A stretch of 64,000 bases of DNA. Origin: Lasiosphaeria ovina. Taxonomy: Eukaryota > Ascomycota > Sordariomycetes > Sordariales > Lasiosphaeriaceae. Below, piece by piece: positions 23,298-36,436 of this stretch; the stretch's first letter is position 1; every line of letters begins with the position of its first letter. Made by a program: the position numbers and the translations under genes. The stretch lies in NCBI GenBank assembly GCA_033439765.1, contig JAULSN010000001.1, positions 1,178,001 through 1,242,000 on the forward strand, written 5' to 3'. The notes below the pieces were generated by a model that saw only the letters and a program-made list of their open reading frames with translations, was not told the DNA's origin and did no database searches.

Positions 23298-25667
23298 AGT
23301 TCTCACGTTTGCGGAAGGATAGCGTCTGGTCTGGTGCGCTGTCGCTGTCCGGTATGTACTGTACAAGTACATACAGTACTGGATCGGATACGGACGGATA
23401 CACGCGTGGAACAAGGCTACCTTAGGTTGATACGGGTGGGCAATCAATGTCTTGTTTGCACCAACATGGCGGGTCCGTCCGTCTTTCCGTCCGTCCCGCA
23501 GAAACACCCTCCAACAACACTTTCCCCTTTATTTTCTCTCGTTTCTCGTTATTGCTCCGAATGCTTCTGGGGCGCAGCTGGTGCGATGGAGCTGGTGCTT
23601 ACGGCCTGCAGCGATTGTTCCGAGCAGTCTGGCGGCGGTGCTACTTTGACGTCTGGCTGGCGCGCGTCTAATTGAAAAGACCCGGAGGCGCACGTTTTCG
23701 AGAAATCCAATGTATCCAAGCCGTCGCGCTTCTGTAAGAACCTCAAACACCAAAAAGGAGGGGGGGGGTGCTTTGTGTCCAGGAGAGTTGCAGCGTCGGA
23801 ATACCGATTGGTGTTGGTCACTCCCGCGTCTCCGCCGTTGCTACGGGAATCGCAAGTTGAAAGGGGTGCTGGAGGGCTTTGAGGGCAATAGGAGAAACAA
23901 AAGACGACAGCTTTGTTCAACACCCGACCTAGCCCTTCCAATGGCTTTTATTTTGCTGCTTATTTTTCTTTTAGATGCAGGCTAAAAATCCGCGGGAGGG
24001 CCAAAGCAAACTTGGGAAGCCAAAACAGAGAGAGACAGTCTTTTCGCGACCCAGCGTTTGGTGAGGGCGGCGCGTCGTGCACTTGTAGCACTGTAAATCC
24101 GTCAAGGCTTTCGCGTTGGCGGCGTGAGCCGCGTTACGCTTGGCTCTCTTGCGGGTCGCCAACCGAGCGACCCCACTGCTATAGCAACGCATTTGGGGGT
24201 TTCGTGGGAGAGCCTTGGGGGAGCATCCCTGTGGCCCCGCTTGATCGGCTTCTAGATTAGGGGGATGCAAGAGATTCCGTCGTCGCTCCCCTTTTTCCGT
24301 CTCCCGACCCCTGACCTGACCCGACGGTCGGGGGGCCTCGAGGTGTCAATTCGGGACTCTTCGCTGATCTGAGACCAGGGGCTCTGTGAAATCGCTGCAG
24401 GAATTGGCGGGCAACCTAAGCAAGCCGATTGATTCTCATAGGCTTTGTACTGTACCGTACCTCGAGTAACGCCCTCGTCGAATTCGTTTCGACATGGTTG
24501 AACTTTGGCTTCTTCAACCAGGCAGCCATTTTTTGACTGAGTAATAAGTGTGGTACCCAAGGCACTTCAGATTAGAAAAAGTAACTTTTCCCCCCATTCC
24601 CTTGCCAACAGCGGGAGCTAGCGTCCCTTTTGCATGAACGAACGATTCAGCGTCCATGTCCCTGGAAATTAATCTTTCGGATACCACGACGCCACCACGC
24701 GAGTGAGGGTATAGTTTGGAAGCACGAATTTGCGATATAGGTAGAGAGGGCAGGTAAGGCACCTTGGTATAGGCTGGTCGGTCCCAACGTCATTTTTACC
24801 AGCGAAGAAGAGAAAAAAATCTTCCATGTCTCATCTCCGCTGCCTTGTCCCCGGCGAATGAAGTGAGTGGACGCATTCTCACGTCGGCAAGGGCGAGTTA
24901 TAAAAGAAAGCCCCAGGTCTGGCCAATACCCCTGATTATATAGCCTTCCAGGCGACCGGATATTTAGTAATTGTTGGGACACCCCTACCGTCTCGGTATG
25001 GCAATCCCAGTGCCGTGGTGTGTTATCGAGAGCTCCAATATATTCCTTTATGCCGGGGCACGCGAGGCACGTCAACTTTGGCATGTGTTGCCGTCGCGTT
25101 TCTTTACTCTGCATCCTTCATCTCAGGCCGCGGGCTAGACTGCCGTAGTGCTCTCAGGTGTTGATAGCAGCCTATCCTATGTGTCCATTAGGTAAATAAG
25201 TCTTTCTCGACTTCGCTGGCCCCGCTAAATCATCCTCAAGTTAAGCCAGATAATGCTACCCTTTCTCCCAGGGTAGCTACCTATGAGAATCTGGTTGCTT
25301 TTATTCCTACACCCCCATTGCCGCGAAGGCTGATCCCGATCTGGTAATCCTGGTGGCAGCCGCATGATCTTTGTATACATACAACAAATACAAAAAAAAA
25401 AAGGCTCTGTATGCCTCTCTCTCTTCTTGACCTTCCCAAACGCCGCCTTCCTCGTAACCCCATGCCTACTTCGGTTCGTTTCGCCAACTGGGTGGCGGAG
25501 ACAGCCCCAAATTCTCCAGATGCAACATGATATTTCGTTCCGCGAACAGGGTTGGGAACAAGTGGTGGATCCCGTAGCGTAATGTACAGTAAAAGGCATT
25601 CGTTTACAATTCATCATACTCTGACAAATACATGCACACTTGGCACATCTCGTGTCTCCAGGCCATA
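23298..25667. other. Long intergenic region, no gene seen
   Basis: About 2.4 kb between two minus-strand genes, covering the She3-like promoter and the 3' flank of pta1. Several ORFs of 80-155 codons occur, but none shows a domain, consistent composition or splice-supported extension. Confidence 0.5.
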
Positions 25668-28427
25668 TCATGTCGTGATCATGGCACTGGATGGCCCGTC
25701 GCCGCCGGCGGCAGCTTGGGTCTGGGATTCGATAAAACCCGGCCGCCATTTGACAAGATATTTTCCAGCCAAGGGGCGTGCGTCCTCGTCTGCGCGAATA
25801 GGTAAAATTGTCAGCAACTCTTCCTGTTCGCCTGTATAGAAATGGCGAGTTTAACTTACATTCAACCCAGATAGCCGCCACGGTATCCAAAGCAATTTCT
25901 CTTACGGGCGGCTTCATCATAACCAGATACAGCAGACTTGTAAGCGCTAGGTGAACTGTGGTGGGGTCTGCACACAGAGACTTGAGCCGCCCTAGCAGAG
26001 CTCTACTTAACTCAGGGATCTCGGCAAGGAACCGGGTGAGGACTTTATCCTGGGAGGTGATATAACTCAAGAAGCCGTCCACCAAGCGTAAGGCGCACTT
26101 TTCATAGTGCAAGGGGGCGTCACTTCGGCTCCGCTTCGTCAGCTGGTCGTTGTACCATTCCTCGCAGAGCCAGGCCACCGCGACTTCAATGCGACGGCGC
26201 CAGTCTTCAAGAATATAGTTGTACAACAACTCCCGGATCACGTTGCTAAAGCTCATGCGAGGCCGGTCGAGAGCACTGGCGGACTCCTCGGCCTTGATCT
26301 CGCTGCTGGGGTCCTCGAGACCGGCTGTGGTGCGAGTGGCGAGGCGAGTAATCAAGGTCAACCACGAGTCTCGGTCGTACGAGGTCACTGCCAGTCGGTT
26401 GATTCCCGTCTTATTCTTACGCAGCGGCGCTTCTTCGAGGCTGTTCAGGGGGCCGAAAACACGAGATGCGGCTACCGGAGCTATCTTGCTCGCGGCCTCG
26501 GAATCTAGCAGTGGTGGAGGCGGTAGTCTGAACGGGCCAAGAGCAAGTGACGAGGTGGCATCGGCAGGCTTCTCGGGTACTTCCTCTGGAGGAGCACTGT
26601 CCAGTTTATTAAGGATCTGCTCGGTATCCTCGGCTGCGTAGAAGTTGGGTTCGTAGTCGTCATCATCTTCGTCAACTCCTAATGGGGCTGTTTCGGGGCT
26701 AATTACGACAGGCTGTGCTGGAGCTGCCGCCGCATAGAGAGCTGCGAAGCGATTTCGAATCCCCTATCAAAGTGTCAGCGACATCTCTGCATCGATGGAA
26801 AAGTTCACAGGAGCACTGCATACATTGACTGCCTGGTCCAAGATACGTTGGTCTATGGTTGCAAGCGTTTTCACACTTATTCTTGCAGCGAGTGCTGCGG
26901 GGACCTGGGTCGCATCGAATCCTTGTAAACCAAGGTTGTTCGTGAGAGTGAAGGCAGCGGCAAGACTCTGTGGCCCTGGAGCCAAAGACTGAATCGGAGG
27001 CTGAGCTGGTCCGGCCTCAGTCTTTTGCCTCTTCGCATCCACGTGGTTAGCGTGGGCTTGCTCAGCGAAAGCACGCTTGCGGTTCACATCGTCAAAAATC
27101 TCGGCTCGCGACCGCGCCAACTTCTCAACGTGCTGTTGAAGGCGTCCAGCTTGAGGGTTCGTTGGATCCCTAAACAGAAGTCAGCTGGGTGCCATCGCGG
27201 TGCTACGTCTCGGGCATAGATACCGTTTTACTAGATGAGTGAAAAGCATCCTTGTGGTCTTCTCCATCGACTTCACAAGAACCTTATTCTTGGGAGTCAT
27301 AGGCGAGTTTGCTAGCTTGAAAGGGTTGAAGTTGAACAGGGAGTTGACAATCCTAGCCGACGTGCCCGGGCGGGTCCGGATAAGTATGGACAGACAGTTG
27401 AGTGTGGCATCAACCAGCAGAGCGTCACTGTACCAACGATGGCCGTTTGTCAGTTGTCAGAAACCAGCCGGTAATAACAGAATGGGAACATGCTAACCTG
27501 CTATTGTCTTGCAGAACTCCAAGCATCCTATCCAAGAGGCCAGTCGCTTCAGCCTCGAGGAGGCGAGGGTCCAGAACTGGATGGTTCGGTGGAATCATGT
27601 TGAGAGAGATATCGAGCCCGGTATGCTATTGCCTGTTAGAGGGTGAGCTCGGATTCAGGGGACGATGCCATCCCAACCTTTTGTTGTTCCATGCCGTTGG
27701 AGGCCGTCTGGGCGAGCACCACTCGTTGGGCGAATTTGATGCAGCAAAGCTTGACAGGCGTCACGGCTCCGTCCCATATGCGCAGGATTCTAGCCTTGAT
27801 GGCCGTCATATGTTCCCAACTTTCAACATTATAAGAGTTGTGGATGCTGCGAGAGAGAGACGGTTAGCAGCAAGTCCACAGCCCAATGACAGCCCATGGG
27901 GTCTTGTCTCGTCCAGCAACCTCGAGGGGTATGGCTTGGAAAGAAGCTTTGTGTGCACATGGGGCAAAATCGCACTGAGCGGGCGGCATAGCATAGCACA
28001 CCGAGCAACACCGGGCAACAGCGCACAACGGTAGCAACAGCCCACGCGGCAAGAAGCAAGCAGCAGTCTCTAAAAACACTTACATCCATCTCACGACGAC
28101 CGGGTAAGCACTGGCAGCTGCCATGACACTAGCTTTCAGCACTAGAGGATCCTCGTTCGGGCTCTCCACCAACGACCGCAACGTCTCCAGGATCGACACC
28201 GTCAGGTTCTCCTTGTCCCGCAGAGACAGTGCCGGGGTCGAGAGCGACTCGGCAAGGAACTCTGACCCCCATCTTCGCAGCTCGACCGGCGATGAGGGGC
28301 CGATAATGGGCAATATGCCCTTGACGATTCTATCGTAATAAGCGGCATTCTCGAGGACGATTTTGCGTGCGGCATTGAGCTGTTGTATTTGCTCGCTGAC
28401 AGAGAGGGTCTTTACAGGGGCAGCCAT
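25668..28427 (-). CDS. pta1: Symplekin/Pta1, cleavage and polyadenylation factor scaffold
   Basis: Seven exons (28084-28427, 27678-27846, 27498-27625, 27224-27427, 26824-27169, 25860-26763, 25668-25789) join in frame to 738 aa. The N-terminal half is the symplekin/Pta1 HEAT-repeat region: QIQQLNAARKIVLENAAYYDRIVKGILPIIG, then VVRWIIHNSYNVESWEHMTAIKARILRIWD, KLCCIKFAQRVVLAQT and LDISLNMIPPNHPVLDPRLLEAEATGLLDRMLGVLQD. The middle (about 380-450) is acidic and Pro-rich. The C-terminal part is again helical (FSNVIRELLYNYILEDWRRRIEVAVAWLCEEWYND) and ends YEDARPLAGKYLVKWRPGFIES. Pta1 scaffolds the nuclear cleavage and polyadenylation factor and bridges it to RNA polymerase II phosphatase Ssu72. Intron 2 appears to use a GTTGGG donor. 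All joins keep phase, and the length is close to fungal Pta1. Confidence 0.9.
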
Positions 28428-29469
28428 ATTTGCGGAAGAAGGTCACCCCCCCAGCGCGGCGGGCGAATGAGACGAGCAAGCGAGCGAGTGAGGAGCAATG
28501 CTAGATCGCCAGGAGATTTGCTCCGCGACACCGAAATGGGTACGCGAGCAAAGCGAGGGCGAATATGCAGCCTGCTGTTTTTGAGAGAGAGAGAAATAGG
28601 TGAAGGTTGTTGGGGGGTTTGGCTTTTGTGGTTGTGGCTTGCGGAGGTCAAAGAATCTACGAAAAGAACCTGATGCGCAAATGGAGCGACAAAAAAAAAA
28701 GAGGGCAGTTCCCTCCCGTTCAAAGAAGCCGTGGAGCTGTTGTCATACACCCATCCACGCCCCGTAGTAGAGGGCCCGGATTTGTCGCTATCAAAAAGGC
28801 GCGCAATCAACCACCGCAAATCCGCCCGAGCTGCTCGATATTGATCTGTAGTAACTGGAGCCGAGGTCGCTCATCCTGCGCGTCGCGAAAGTCCGGCGTC
28901 TTCGAGAAGAGGAGCCGTGGCCCAAAAAAAAGTCGTAGCTGCCAGATCGAGGATTGAGAGAGCAAATACAAGCGAGGGAGGCCAGATCGACCATCAATCC
29001 ATTTTCAATACGCCCGCGCAATCGGTGTCGATGGGTTGGCGGCGTACTTTGCGTTGAGAAGCGCAACCGGATTTGTGGTCGAGTTTTGGGAAGACGGAGG
29101 TCTTCCAGCTTGCCTGAGCCTTTGACGCGCCGCTAGGAAGGGGTTGACGTGAAAGGGCTGGCGAGCTGGCAGGGACAAGGGGTGGCCTGCGCCCCAGATA
29201 CCTAGCCGAACTAATGCCGCAGCTTGTAGCGGCTGTTCACAAGCCACATTGGAGAGGTGTAACGTGAAGACGATTGGCTGCGGCACGATAAGGAAAGTCG
29301 TTATCAGTCCGAGATCGACCAGGGCAGCAGCAACGAAAGTCATTCGAGGCGCGGATACGGATAATCTTCAAGCTTCTGTGACGTGATTGTGTCGCGAAAC
29401 CAATCCACGCTGCGCATTACGCTGTCTAGCTATATCTCTTCCCCGGGCCCTCGATTCCTTGGTTGAGCC
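28428..29469. other. Divergent intergenic region between pta1 and coa3
   Basis: About 1 kb shared upstream region of two genes transcribed away from each other. Purine- and pyrimidine-rich runs are present near 28560-28710. No gene was seen. Confidence 0.5.
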
Positions 29470-29896
29470 ATGGCTGGGTAAGCTACCTGTCCCTTTTGCA
29501 GTGTGACCGTGTCCGCTGGGTATAAAAAACCAGAGTCTAATAAGTCGCAACACTCTCTCCCTGGAATAGGCTCCAGCAATCAAGCTACTACGACCGGCAG
29601 CACCGCCAATCGGCCGCGCTCATCCGCGCTCGAAAGCCTTATCTCGTCAAGAACGCCGTCCTCGGAACCGCCATTACGGCATTCGCGATTGGGATCTGTA
29701 CGTCTGCGCGTCCATCTAATGCGCTAGCCGTGTCGTGGCAGCCAAGTTGTGAGCAATAGCTAACACGATGTGCTTCTTCCTTTTCCTAGACGCGTACACA
29801 CTTAGCGTCGTCGGCCAAGATGAGTTCGAAGATGTCAAGGTTCCCGATGTGTCGGCAAAGACAGCTCCGGTAGCTATACAAAATCAGAAGAAGTAA
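29470..29896 (+). CDS. coa3: Cytochrome c oxidase assembly factor 3 (Coa3)
   Basis: Three exons (29470-29477, 29570-29697, 29790-29896) give an 80-aa protein. The first coding exon has only 8 nt (ATG GCT GG). Joined, the start reads MAGLQQSSYYDRQHRQSAAL, followed by a basic stretch, one transmembrane helix (YLVKNAVLGTAITAFAIGIYAYTLSVVG) and a short acidic/polar tail (QDEFEDVKVP). Size, single helix after Arg/Lys residues and the GIYAYTL-VGQDEFEDV pattern are those of the Coa3/CCDC56 family, inner-membrane proteins that bind newly made Cox1 and tune its translation and assembly. The two downstream joins are forced by phase and a good CTAG/AATAG acceptor. Confidence 0.88.
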
Positions 29897-30391
29897 AAAG
29901 GTGACAAGACAGTGTGGTACGATTGCCATCCATCACATAGGTGGTTCTGCGCCCCGGAAAGATCGGGCAGCCATTATACGAGTATAAGACACGACTGGGA
30001 CCGCAAATATGGACTACCTAGACATGTAAAATAAATTTGGTTTCCCTGTCCATAAAAATAATAAATAACAACTCCCAAGGTATATGTAAACTGGCATGAA
30101 GCAAACCGCAACCAAAAACCGCCCATATGTAAGACTCGCCGAGTTTGTACATACGAGTGTAGCGATTTAACATCTGACACCCCGGAAAGAAAACCGCCTT
30201 CTGCATACCCAGCTCGGCAATACCTCCTTCGAGATTTGCGCGAATTCAAACCAATGTGAACGCCTTTCCCCCTGTCTCGCTTCTTATAGCCCAAGCATAA
30301 TGCCGTCGCGTCAGATGATATCTTGAGAGCCCCAAAAACCCGCCAGTTCCAATAACCTGTAAGGTCTTCCAATAAATCATCAAAACAAAAG
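29897..30391. other. Convergent intergenic region
   Basis: AT-rich 3' flanks of coa3 and the Sds3/Dep1-like gene. ORFs here are not supported. Confidence 0.5.
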
Positions 30392-32633
30392 TCAAGACGC
30401 CTGAGCAACGCTCTCGCGCTTCATCACTGGCTCCGATCCTAGCTTTGATGCCCTGAGAGCCTCATGTCCCGTCGACAAGTGCGCCTTTTGCACCGGTAGC
30501 GGGGAATCCCCATTCATCGCATTCGTGTTGCTCGGCGGAAACACGCCCCCTGGTTGGTGAGAATGTCTTCGAGGCCCGGACGACGAGCCTGAAAACGGAG
30601 TCTGGATGCTAGCTTCCTGTTGTGAATTCTGCCTCTGGAGATGGTGTGAGGGGTGGTTTGGATTTGCCCACGGGGTTGATTCTATGAATTGCTCTCCAGC
30701 AGGCCCGAGATTCCGCCCAAAAGGAAGCCCTACAGTGAATTCTTGGTGGAAATTTGCTTGGGAAGTATTTATTGAAGGCCGAGAAGGGGGTTCGCGCGTG
30801 CGCTGAGAGAGACAAGTTAGCAACGCTAAGTATCATCACCGTCCCGCACAATAACTAACATGTATGGCGTCAAGATCGCTTTCCAGCTGGTCGTCCGAAA
30901 CTCCACTAATCGCCGGCGCCGCTGGGAACCCAACATGCTTGGCGAAACCAGAGAGTACAGACACTTCCCGGTTGTATGCAACGGCTTGTCTGATAGTTTG
31001 CGGTTTTGTGGTTGGGAAGCGAATGCCATAATCCGGTATCGTGTTGGCAAACCGTCTGCGCTCTTGCTGGATGTCGTACCACTCTTGGCCGAGCTCCTCC
31101 AAGACCTTCTCCCTCGACTCGCGTATGCTCTGGTAGTATTGGGACAATATTTGCGCCCGCTCGGCAACCGCCCGCCCGTTGAGCACGGACATTTTAAACT
31201 GCAGCTCAAGACTGCTGATTCGTATTCGTTCTTCTCGTCGTTCCTCAAGGCATTGTAACATTGCAAGATATTCGGGGTGCGTCGGGTTGTCGGATGTAAG
31301 CGACGCCTCTTCTTGATCGAGCTGGTCCAAACGCTCCTGGTACAGTCTACTGGATAGTTAGCATGCCGGAAACAGAATAATATTATTGTGGGAGCGGGAA
31401 CTGACCGGTCGCGGAAGCTGTTGAACTGCTTCTCGATCGCTGTGAGCTCTTCCCAGGCAGCCTTTTTTCGTTCCACTGCGCCCAGAAATTAGCAATCAGT
31501 GCGCTTAATGGGATGGTGATGTTGCGCATACATTCTTCTTCTTTATGGGCCGCTTCGGCCTCTTCGTCGTCTTCAATATGGTCCTCTGCGGCGTGAGGCG
31601 CAGTAACGTCGGTAGCGGGTATATCCGCGTCTTTGACGGTTTCTTCTGTCGCCCGACCGGTAGCTTCTGGGCTTTTGCTTCTTCGCTTTTTAACAGCGTT
31701 GCGCTTTGCTTTCCTTGATCGTGTCCTTTCTCTTGTGTCCTCTTCAACCGAGTCCGCCACTGTCTCCTTGATTTTGGTAGCAACTTCGGGCTCTTCATGG
31801 TTGTCTTCCTCTCCAGTGTGATTCCCGCTTTGCGGATTTGTAGAAGTGCCTTCGTCATCGATGACAGCCACGTCGTCAGTAGAGAATTCGTTCTCCACGG
31901 CGGCAATCGAGCCCGTTCGCTTTCGGAGCGGTTGCTCAGACTCGGATTGCTCTACCACGGGAGATCGTTTCCTTTTCCGAGACTCGCTTGAGTCTTGCCT
32001 GGTAAGCTGCGAGGCTGTGGATTCGGTAGAAAGTATGGCTTCTTGTTTTTTGGCTTGTGAAGGGGACCGCAACAGCTCCTCCTTCACGGGTTCAGGGTCG
32101 GGCTCGCTAGACGCCAGGGACGCGTCGTCGTCCTCTTCGTCTTCGCCTTCAGAGAGAGAATTATTGTCGCTGACCGCGTCGTCGGCGTTCAGGCTTGCCT
32201 GTGCCTTGAGCTGCTGCTGGAGCTTACTTGGGCTGCGCTCAAACACACGGTCGCGGCGATCCACGAACTGTCTGTTCCCCACGTCGCCGACGCCGTCAAC
32301 GAGGTCGCGCGCCCCGCTTGCTTTTGGCGGAGTATCGTAGAGTCGCTCTGTCTCAGCTTCAGAGTCATTGACATCCATTTCTGACAATTTGCTCTCCTCG
32401 TCAGACTCGGAGTCGGCGTCCGACGCCCCTCCGTCACCGTCTACATCCCTTTTTGGAGTTAAACGGCTACTAAACCCCATGGTATGCATATCCATGTCCG
32501 CATCATCGGCCTCGGCATCTTTGTCTTCAACGTCGCTCAGAGGGCTCGAGAGGTTGCTGGGACTCTGGTCGAGCATCGGCGGGGGGGAGCTCGACAGGGC
32601 CAAAGGCGGCGCGGTATCGCCGGTAGCCATCAT
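30392..32633 (-). CDS. Sds3/Dep1-like subunit of the Sin3 histone deacetylase complex
   Basis: Four exons (31532-32633, 31406-31475, 30860-31349, 30392-30802) give 690 aa. Residues 1-360 are very acidic and Ser-rich, with Lys/Arg patches such as SRKRKRSP and KAKRNAVKKRRSKSP that look like nuclear localisation signals. The conserved core is split across exons 1-3. It is a coiled coil (KEEELERKKAAWEELTAIEKQFNSFRDRRLYQERLDQLDQEEASLTSDN) followed by HPEYLAMLQCLEERREERIRISSLELQFKMSVLNGRAVAERAQILSQYYQSIRESREKVLEELGQEWYDIQQERR. This is the Sds3-like domain that dimerises and binds Sin3. The acidic extension resembles Dep1 more than Sds3, but the two are paralogues and cannot be separated by eye. The C-terminus is Pro/His/Gln-rich. 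Two adjacent ATGs open the frame; the first is used here. Confidence 0.85.
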
Positions 32634-33203
32634 AGACCATACGACTCAGCCGCGACGGGGCCGGCGAGGGTTGCGCCAATGAGGTTGTGGGTGGTGGTGA
32701 GGCAGCGCAAAATCGGACCCGACGGGAGTCAGTCGCGCGGGCAGGAGCTCAGTCGGGGAGGAGTTGCGCGACGACAAGGAAGGTAATACGAGACAACTGA
32801 CGGGGCAAAAAGTTAGAGTAGAGCGGATGCGTTTGAGAAATGAACGAAATGATGCTGCCGAGCTCGCAAACAGCAGCGTATGGAGGTGTCGTGGGCTGGA
32901 GGGGGGAGGGCGGATGGTGGGTGGTGGACTGGCAAGGAAGCTGGGAAAGCGCCCACAACTACAGAGTAGCCAGGGAACACAATGGCACCTTGGACCTGAC
33001 CCTGGGCCTACTGCCTGCCCGCTTCCCACCCGAGCACCGATTTGGTGAAGGGGCGGTGAGTAACGGCAGTTTCGATAAGAACCGATAAGCGAATTTTCCT
33101 GTCTCGGTGCCCACATTTACTATGCGCTTCAGAGGAGCGACGAGAGAATCCCTGATCCATTTCCGATTCGACATCAGAACCTGAGAGTATCAGGTCGACC
33201 AGA
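32634..33203. other. Divergent promoter region
   Basis: 570 bp between the Sds3/Dep1-like gene and nop12, transcribed in opposite directions. It contains GATAAG motifs near 33077-33090. No separate gene was seen. Confidence 0.5.
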
Positions 33204-35225
33204 ATGGCTAAAGGGTAAGAAAACGGCTCCGGCTTCCTTTTTGCTTTGTGATGTGTACTGACCTGGTCTCTGCAGAAAATCCGGATTTACTGCGCCGTCC
33301 AAGGCGGTTGACCCCGCCTTGGCCGCTCTGTTCACCGAGAGCGTAAGTGCGAAGCTCGCCCAGCCCAATTGAACTTGGAAAAGCTAACATAGAACCAGGC
33401 TGGGCCAGTGGCGGCACTTCCAAAGTCCCGATATGCAGAATTGCTGCCAGTCAAAGTCCGAGCACCACCAGTAGCTTCGAACCAGCCAGAGGAGGTCGAC
33501 GATGAGGAGCTCTCGGAGCTTTCAGACGACGAGTTAGACGGCGGCGATTCGGACGACGAGGAAAAGTCCTCCAATAACGAGTCATCCGACAACGAGTCCG
33601 AACCCGAAGAAGTCGACGAGGAAATCTCTGGTGCAGAAGAAGAAGAAGAAGAAGTTGAGGCCGCCAAAGTTGTCGAGACTTCAGTCGAGCGCGAGGTGAC
33701 CAAGCGAGAAGACGGCCAGAAGCGGAAACGCAAACAACGAGATGCGTACGATGACCTCGAGTCTAGCTACTTTCAGAAGTTGGCCGACGAGGAAGTAGAG
33801 GAGCCGGCAGGCAAACGCCTAAGGGCAGACGAATCAGCCGCGACAGAGGGTAGCGACAAAGATGTCTCTCCCGACACAGCCGAGGACGGCGAACCATCTG
33901 CGGATGAGGCCCCGGTGCACGAGTCTCTTTCTGTCAACGCTGCCGCGTCCGAGATCGAAAAGGCAAACCGTACTGTATTTCTCAGCAACGTCTCAACCGA
34001 GGCGATCACATCGCGCACTGCCAAAAAGACGTTGATGAACCACCTCGCATCAGTTTTGGATAAGAAGGCAGTGCCACCACAGAAAATCGAGTCCATTCGT
34101 TTCCGGTCGACGGCATTTTCGGCAGGCGGCCTGCCGAAGCGCGCATTGTACATCACAAAGTCGGTCATGGAGGCCACCACCAAATCGACTAACGCATATG
34201 TTGTTTACAGCTCGACTCAAGGCTCGCGAGCCGCCGTGTCTCGGCTTAATGGCACAATCGTTCTGGACCGGCACCTTAGAGTCGACAGCGTGGCGCATCC
34301 TGCTCATGTTGCTCACCGACGCTGTATTTTCGTCGGAAATCTAGGCTTTGTGGACGACGAGAGCGTTCTCAACGCGAAGCTAGACGAGTCAGGAAAAGAG
34401 GTGACGGAGAAGCGCAAGCGTACCAAGGTGCCCATGGATGTCGAGGAAGGGCTGTGGCGGGTATTCAGCAAGGAGGCCGGAAGAGTTGAGAGCGTCCGCG
34501 TGGTCAGAGATGCCGCTACCCGAGTGGGCAAGGGTTTTGCATATGTGCAGTTCTATGTGAGTATCATCGCCATGAGACCCTTTGGAATCTCTTGGAACAA
34601 CATCAAAGATGGGACAGCCAGCTAACAATATTTTTTTGTGCAGGACGCCAACGCCGTGGAGAAGGCCATCATTCTGAACGGCAAGAAATTCCCGCCAATG
34701 CTCCCGCGCGAACTGCGCGTAAGCCGCTGCAAGGCGCCCCACAAAACGGCGAGAGCCATGGAGGCCAAATATGGCCCTGGTAAGCCTGGCATGTCCTCGG
34801 ATGGCAAGAGCAAGGGTAAGTTCGATAACAACGGCAAGAGGAACACAAGCTATGTGCCCAGACCCACGGCAGAGGCCCAGACACTGGCAGGACGGGCGGG
34901 GAAGCTCCTCGGCCGGGCGGGTGCCGCACTGATGGGCGCAGCAGGGAGCAAGGAGAGCCGGCCTCGGGCCGTGTCCCGGGTGCAACGCCCACTCCCGCAA
35001 CAACAGCAAAGTGGCGACGGCGCCAGGCCCATGAAGTCTCCTGAGGACATCGTCTTTGAGGGGCGGCGGGCTAGCGAGAGAGACGGCCGGCCTAGGGACC
35101 TGAAGTTCAAGCAGACTAGCAACAAGTCTCGCGGGGCTAAAATGCACAAGAAGGCTGCTGCCAAGCCCAACCGTGGAGCGCTTCGGGCTGCAAAGTGGAA
35201 GAAGGCTGGAGGGGTCGCTAAATAA
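33204..35225 (+). CDS. nop12: Nucleolar protein 12 (Nop12), RRM pre-ribosome factor
   Basis: Four exons (33204-33214, 33276-33342, 33399-34556, 34644-35225) give 605 aa, starting [23 protein letters not shown]. The first coding exon is only 11 nt. Residues about 55-115 are strongly acidic (runs of Asp, Glu and Ser), typical for nucleolar proteins. Two RNA recognition motifs follow: the first from about residue 217 (RTVFLSNVS as RNP2), the second from about 334 ([11 protein letters not shown] as RNP2, [10 protein letters not shown] as RNP1 near 403-412), with a charged insertion in the second. The C-terminus is Lys/Arg/Gly-rich. Yeast Nop12 takes part in 5.8S/25S processing in the nucleolus. 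Order of domains and length match the fungal family. Confidence 0.9.
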
Positions 35226-36436
35226 GGTACCTCAGGTTGGCTGTTTTGTTTGCTTGTTGTCAGCCTAGCAGAAGTTAGGTCGCAGCCATAAATATTTGTA
35301 TAGTTTGGTGGCCGGGTGCTTTTTTTACTTCGCGGAGTCACTGACTGTGAACTGCGCCTGCCCGCATCTGCTAACGTAAGGAGTACCTGACCCAAGGGTT
35401 TGCGTATGTACGTTTGTACCTTGCGTACCTCATTATTATACGCATGTCCGGGGTTGAGCGAGGAGGGAAAAAAATAATTTCAAGAAATCACCTGCCCTGT
35501 AACGAAGCACACGCAGGAAGCCAATTAGTTCGCCTGGTCAGATTGACTGACTGCCCGGAGGCCATCGTTTTCTCGCTCCGGTGATTATCTTGATTCATGT
35601 TGGGCGTCTTGTACATTTGTGGCGACACTTTGTAAACGGGCAAGTTGGCAACTAACTGACCTCTCCTGTCTGCCTACCTACTTAGGCAACCCGCAGGGAC
35701 AGCAGTGTAAAATAAAATAAAATAAACACGTTTCGCTTCAGGGCTGTCCGATTGGCACGCCCTTTGTCTCGATACTTATGTAGGTCGAAGGCGGGCTGCA
35801 ACCTTTTTTCCCACTCTTGGCTCCTGAGTTTGACGTGCACCCAAGTCCGTATAAAGGCACGGTACCCGACGCGCTGCCCTATGCTTTATTCGCGGCCAAC
35901 CTCGGTATGCATTCGTAGGTCATTCCACCATCATCATATCATCATATAAGCCGACTGACGGCCAGCTACGCAAGGCAACAACACACAATGGGGAGCAACA
36001 GCCCGCGGAACGGCAATTCTTCTGCGCAATCAACGACTTCCATATTTATCATCGCGGGGAGTTATCTAACTAAGAGGAGGCCGGGCCTCAAGACGCGCGA
36101 ACAAATGATTGGTATCCTTTCCTAGCCAGGCCAGTCGCAGAACGACGAAAAGAAAAACAAAAAGATCTCAACGGAATATCATCCGCTTCGCCTGCAATCC
36201 ACCAGATCCCATATTTGCATTCAGTGTCAAGATATGGGGAAAAGAAAAGGGGGAAACTCCAAACTGCCTTTGGGAATTATTTCATCTGTCAAGGTCCGTA
36301 ACTTCATGTGCTCTTCCGTTCTCACAAGTCCGGGGGAGACTCTGGAATCGGCACCCCGAGGTTAGGTGTCAATCTCATGCTATCCGCTGGCAAATTGAAT
36401 TTGCCAGCCGACGACAGTGGGCCATCGTTGACTTGC
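35226..36436. other. Convergent intergenic region
   Basis: About 1.2 kb between the ends of nop12 and the alpha-tubulin gene. ORFs are short and lack any recognisable feature. Confidence 0.5.

Noticed and set aside
24252..25114. Overlapping minus-strand ORFs of 82-155 codons
   Set aside because: No consistent frame, no domains, and the sequence is typical for intergenic DNA between two minus-strand genes.
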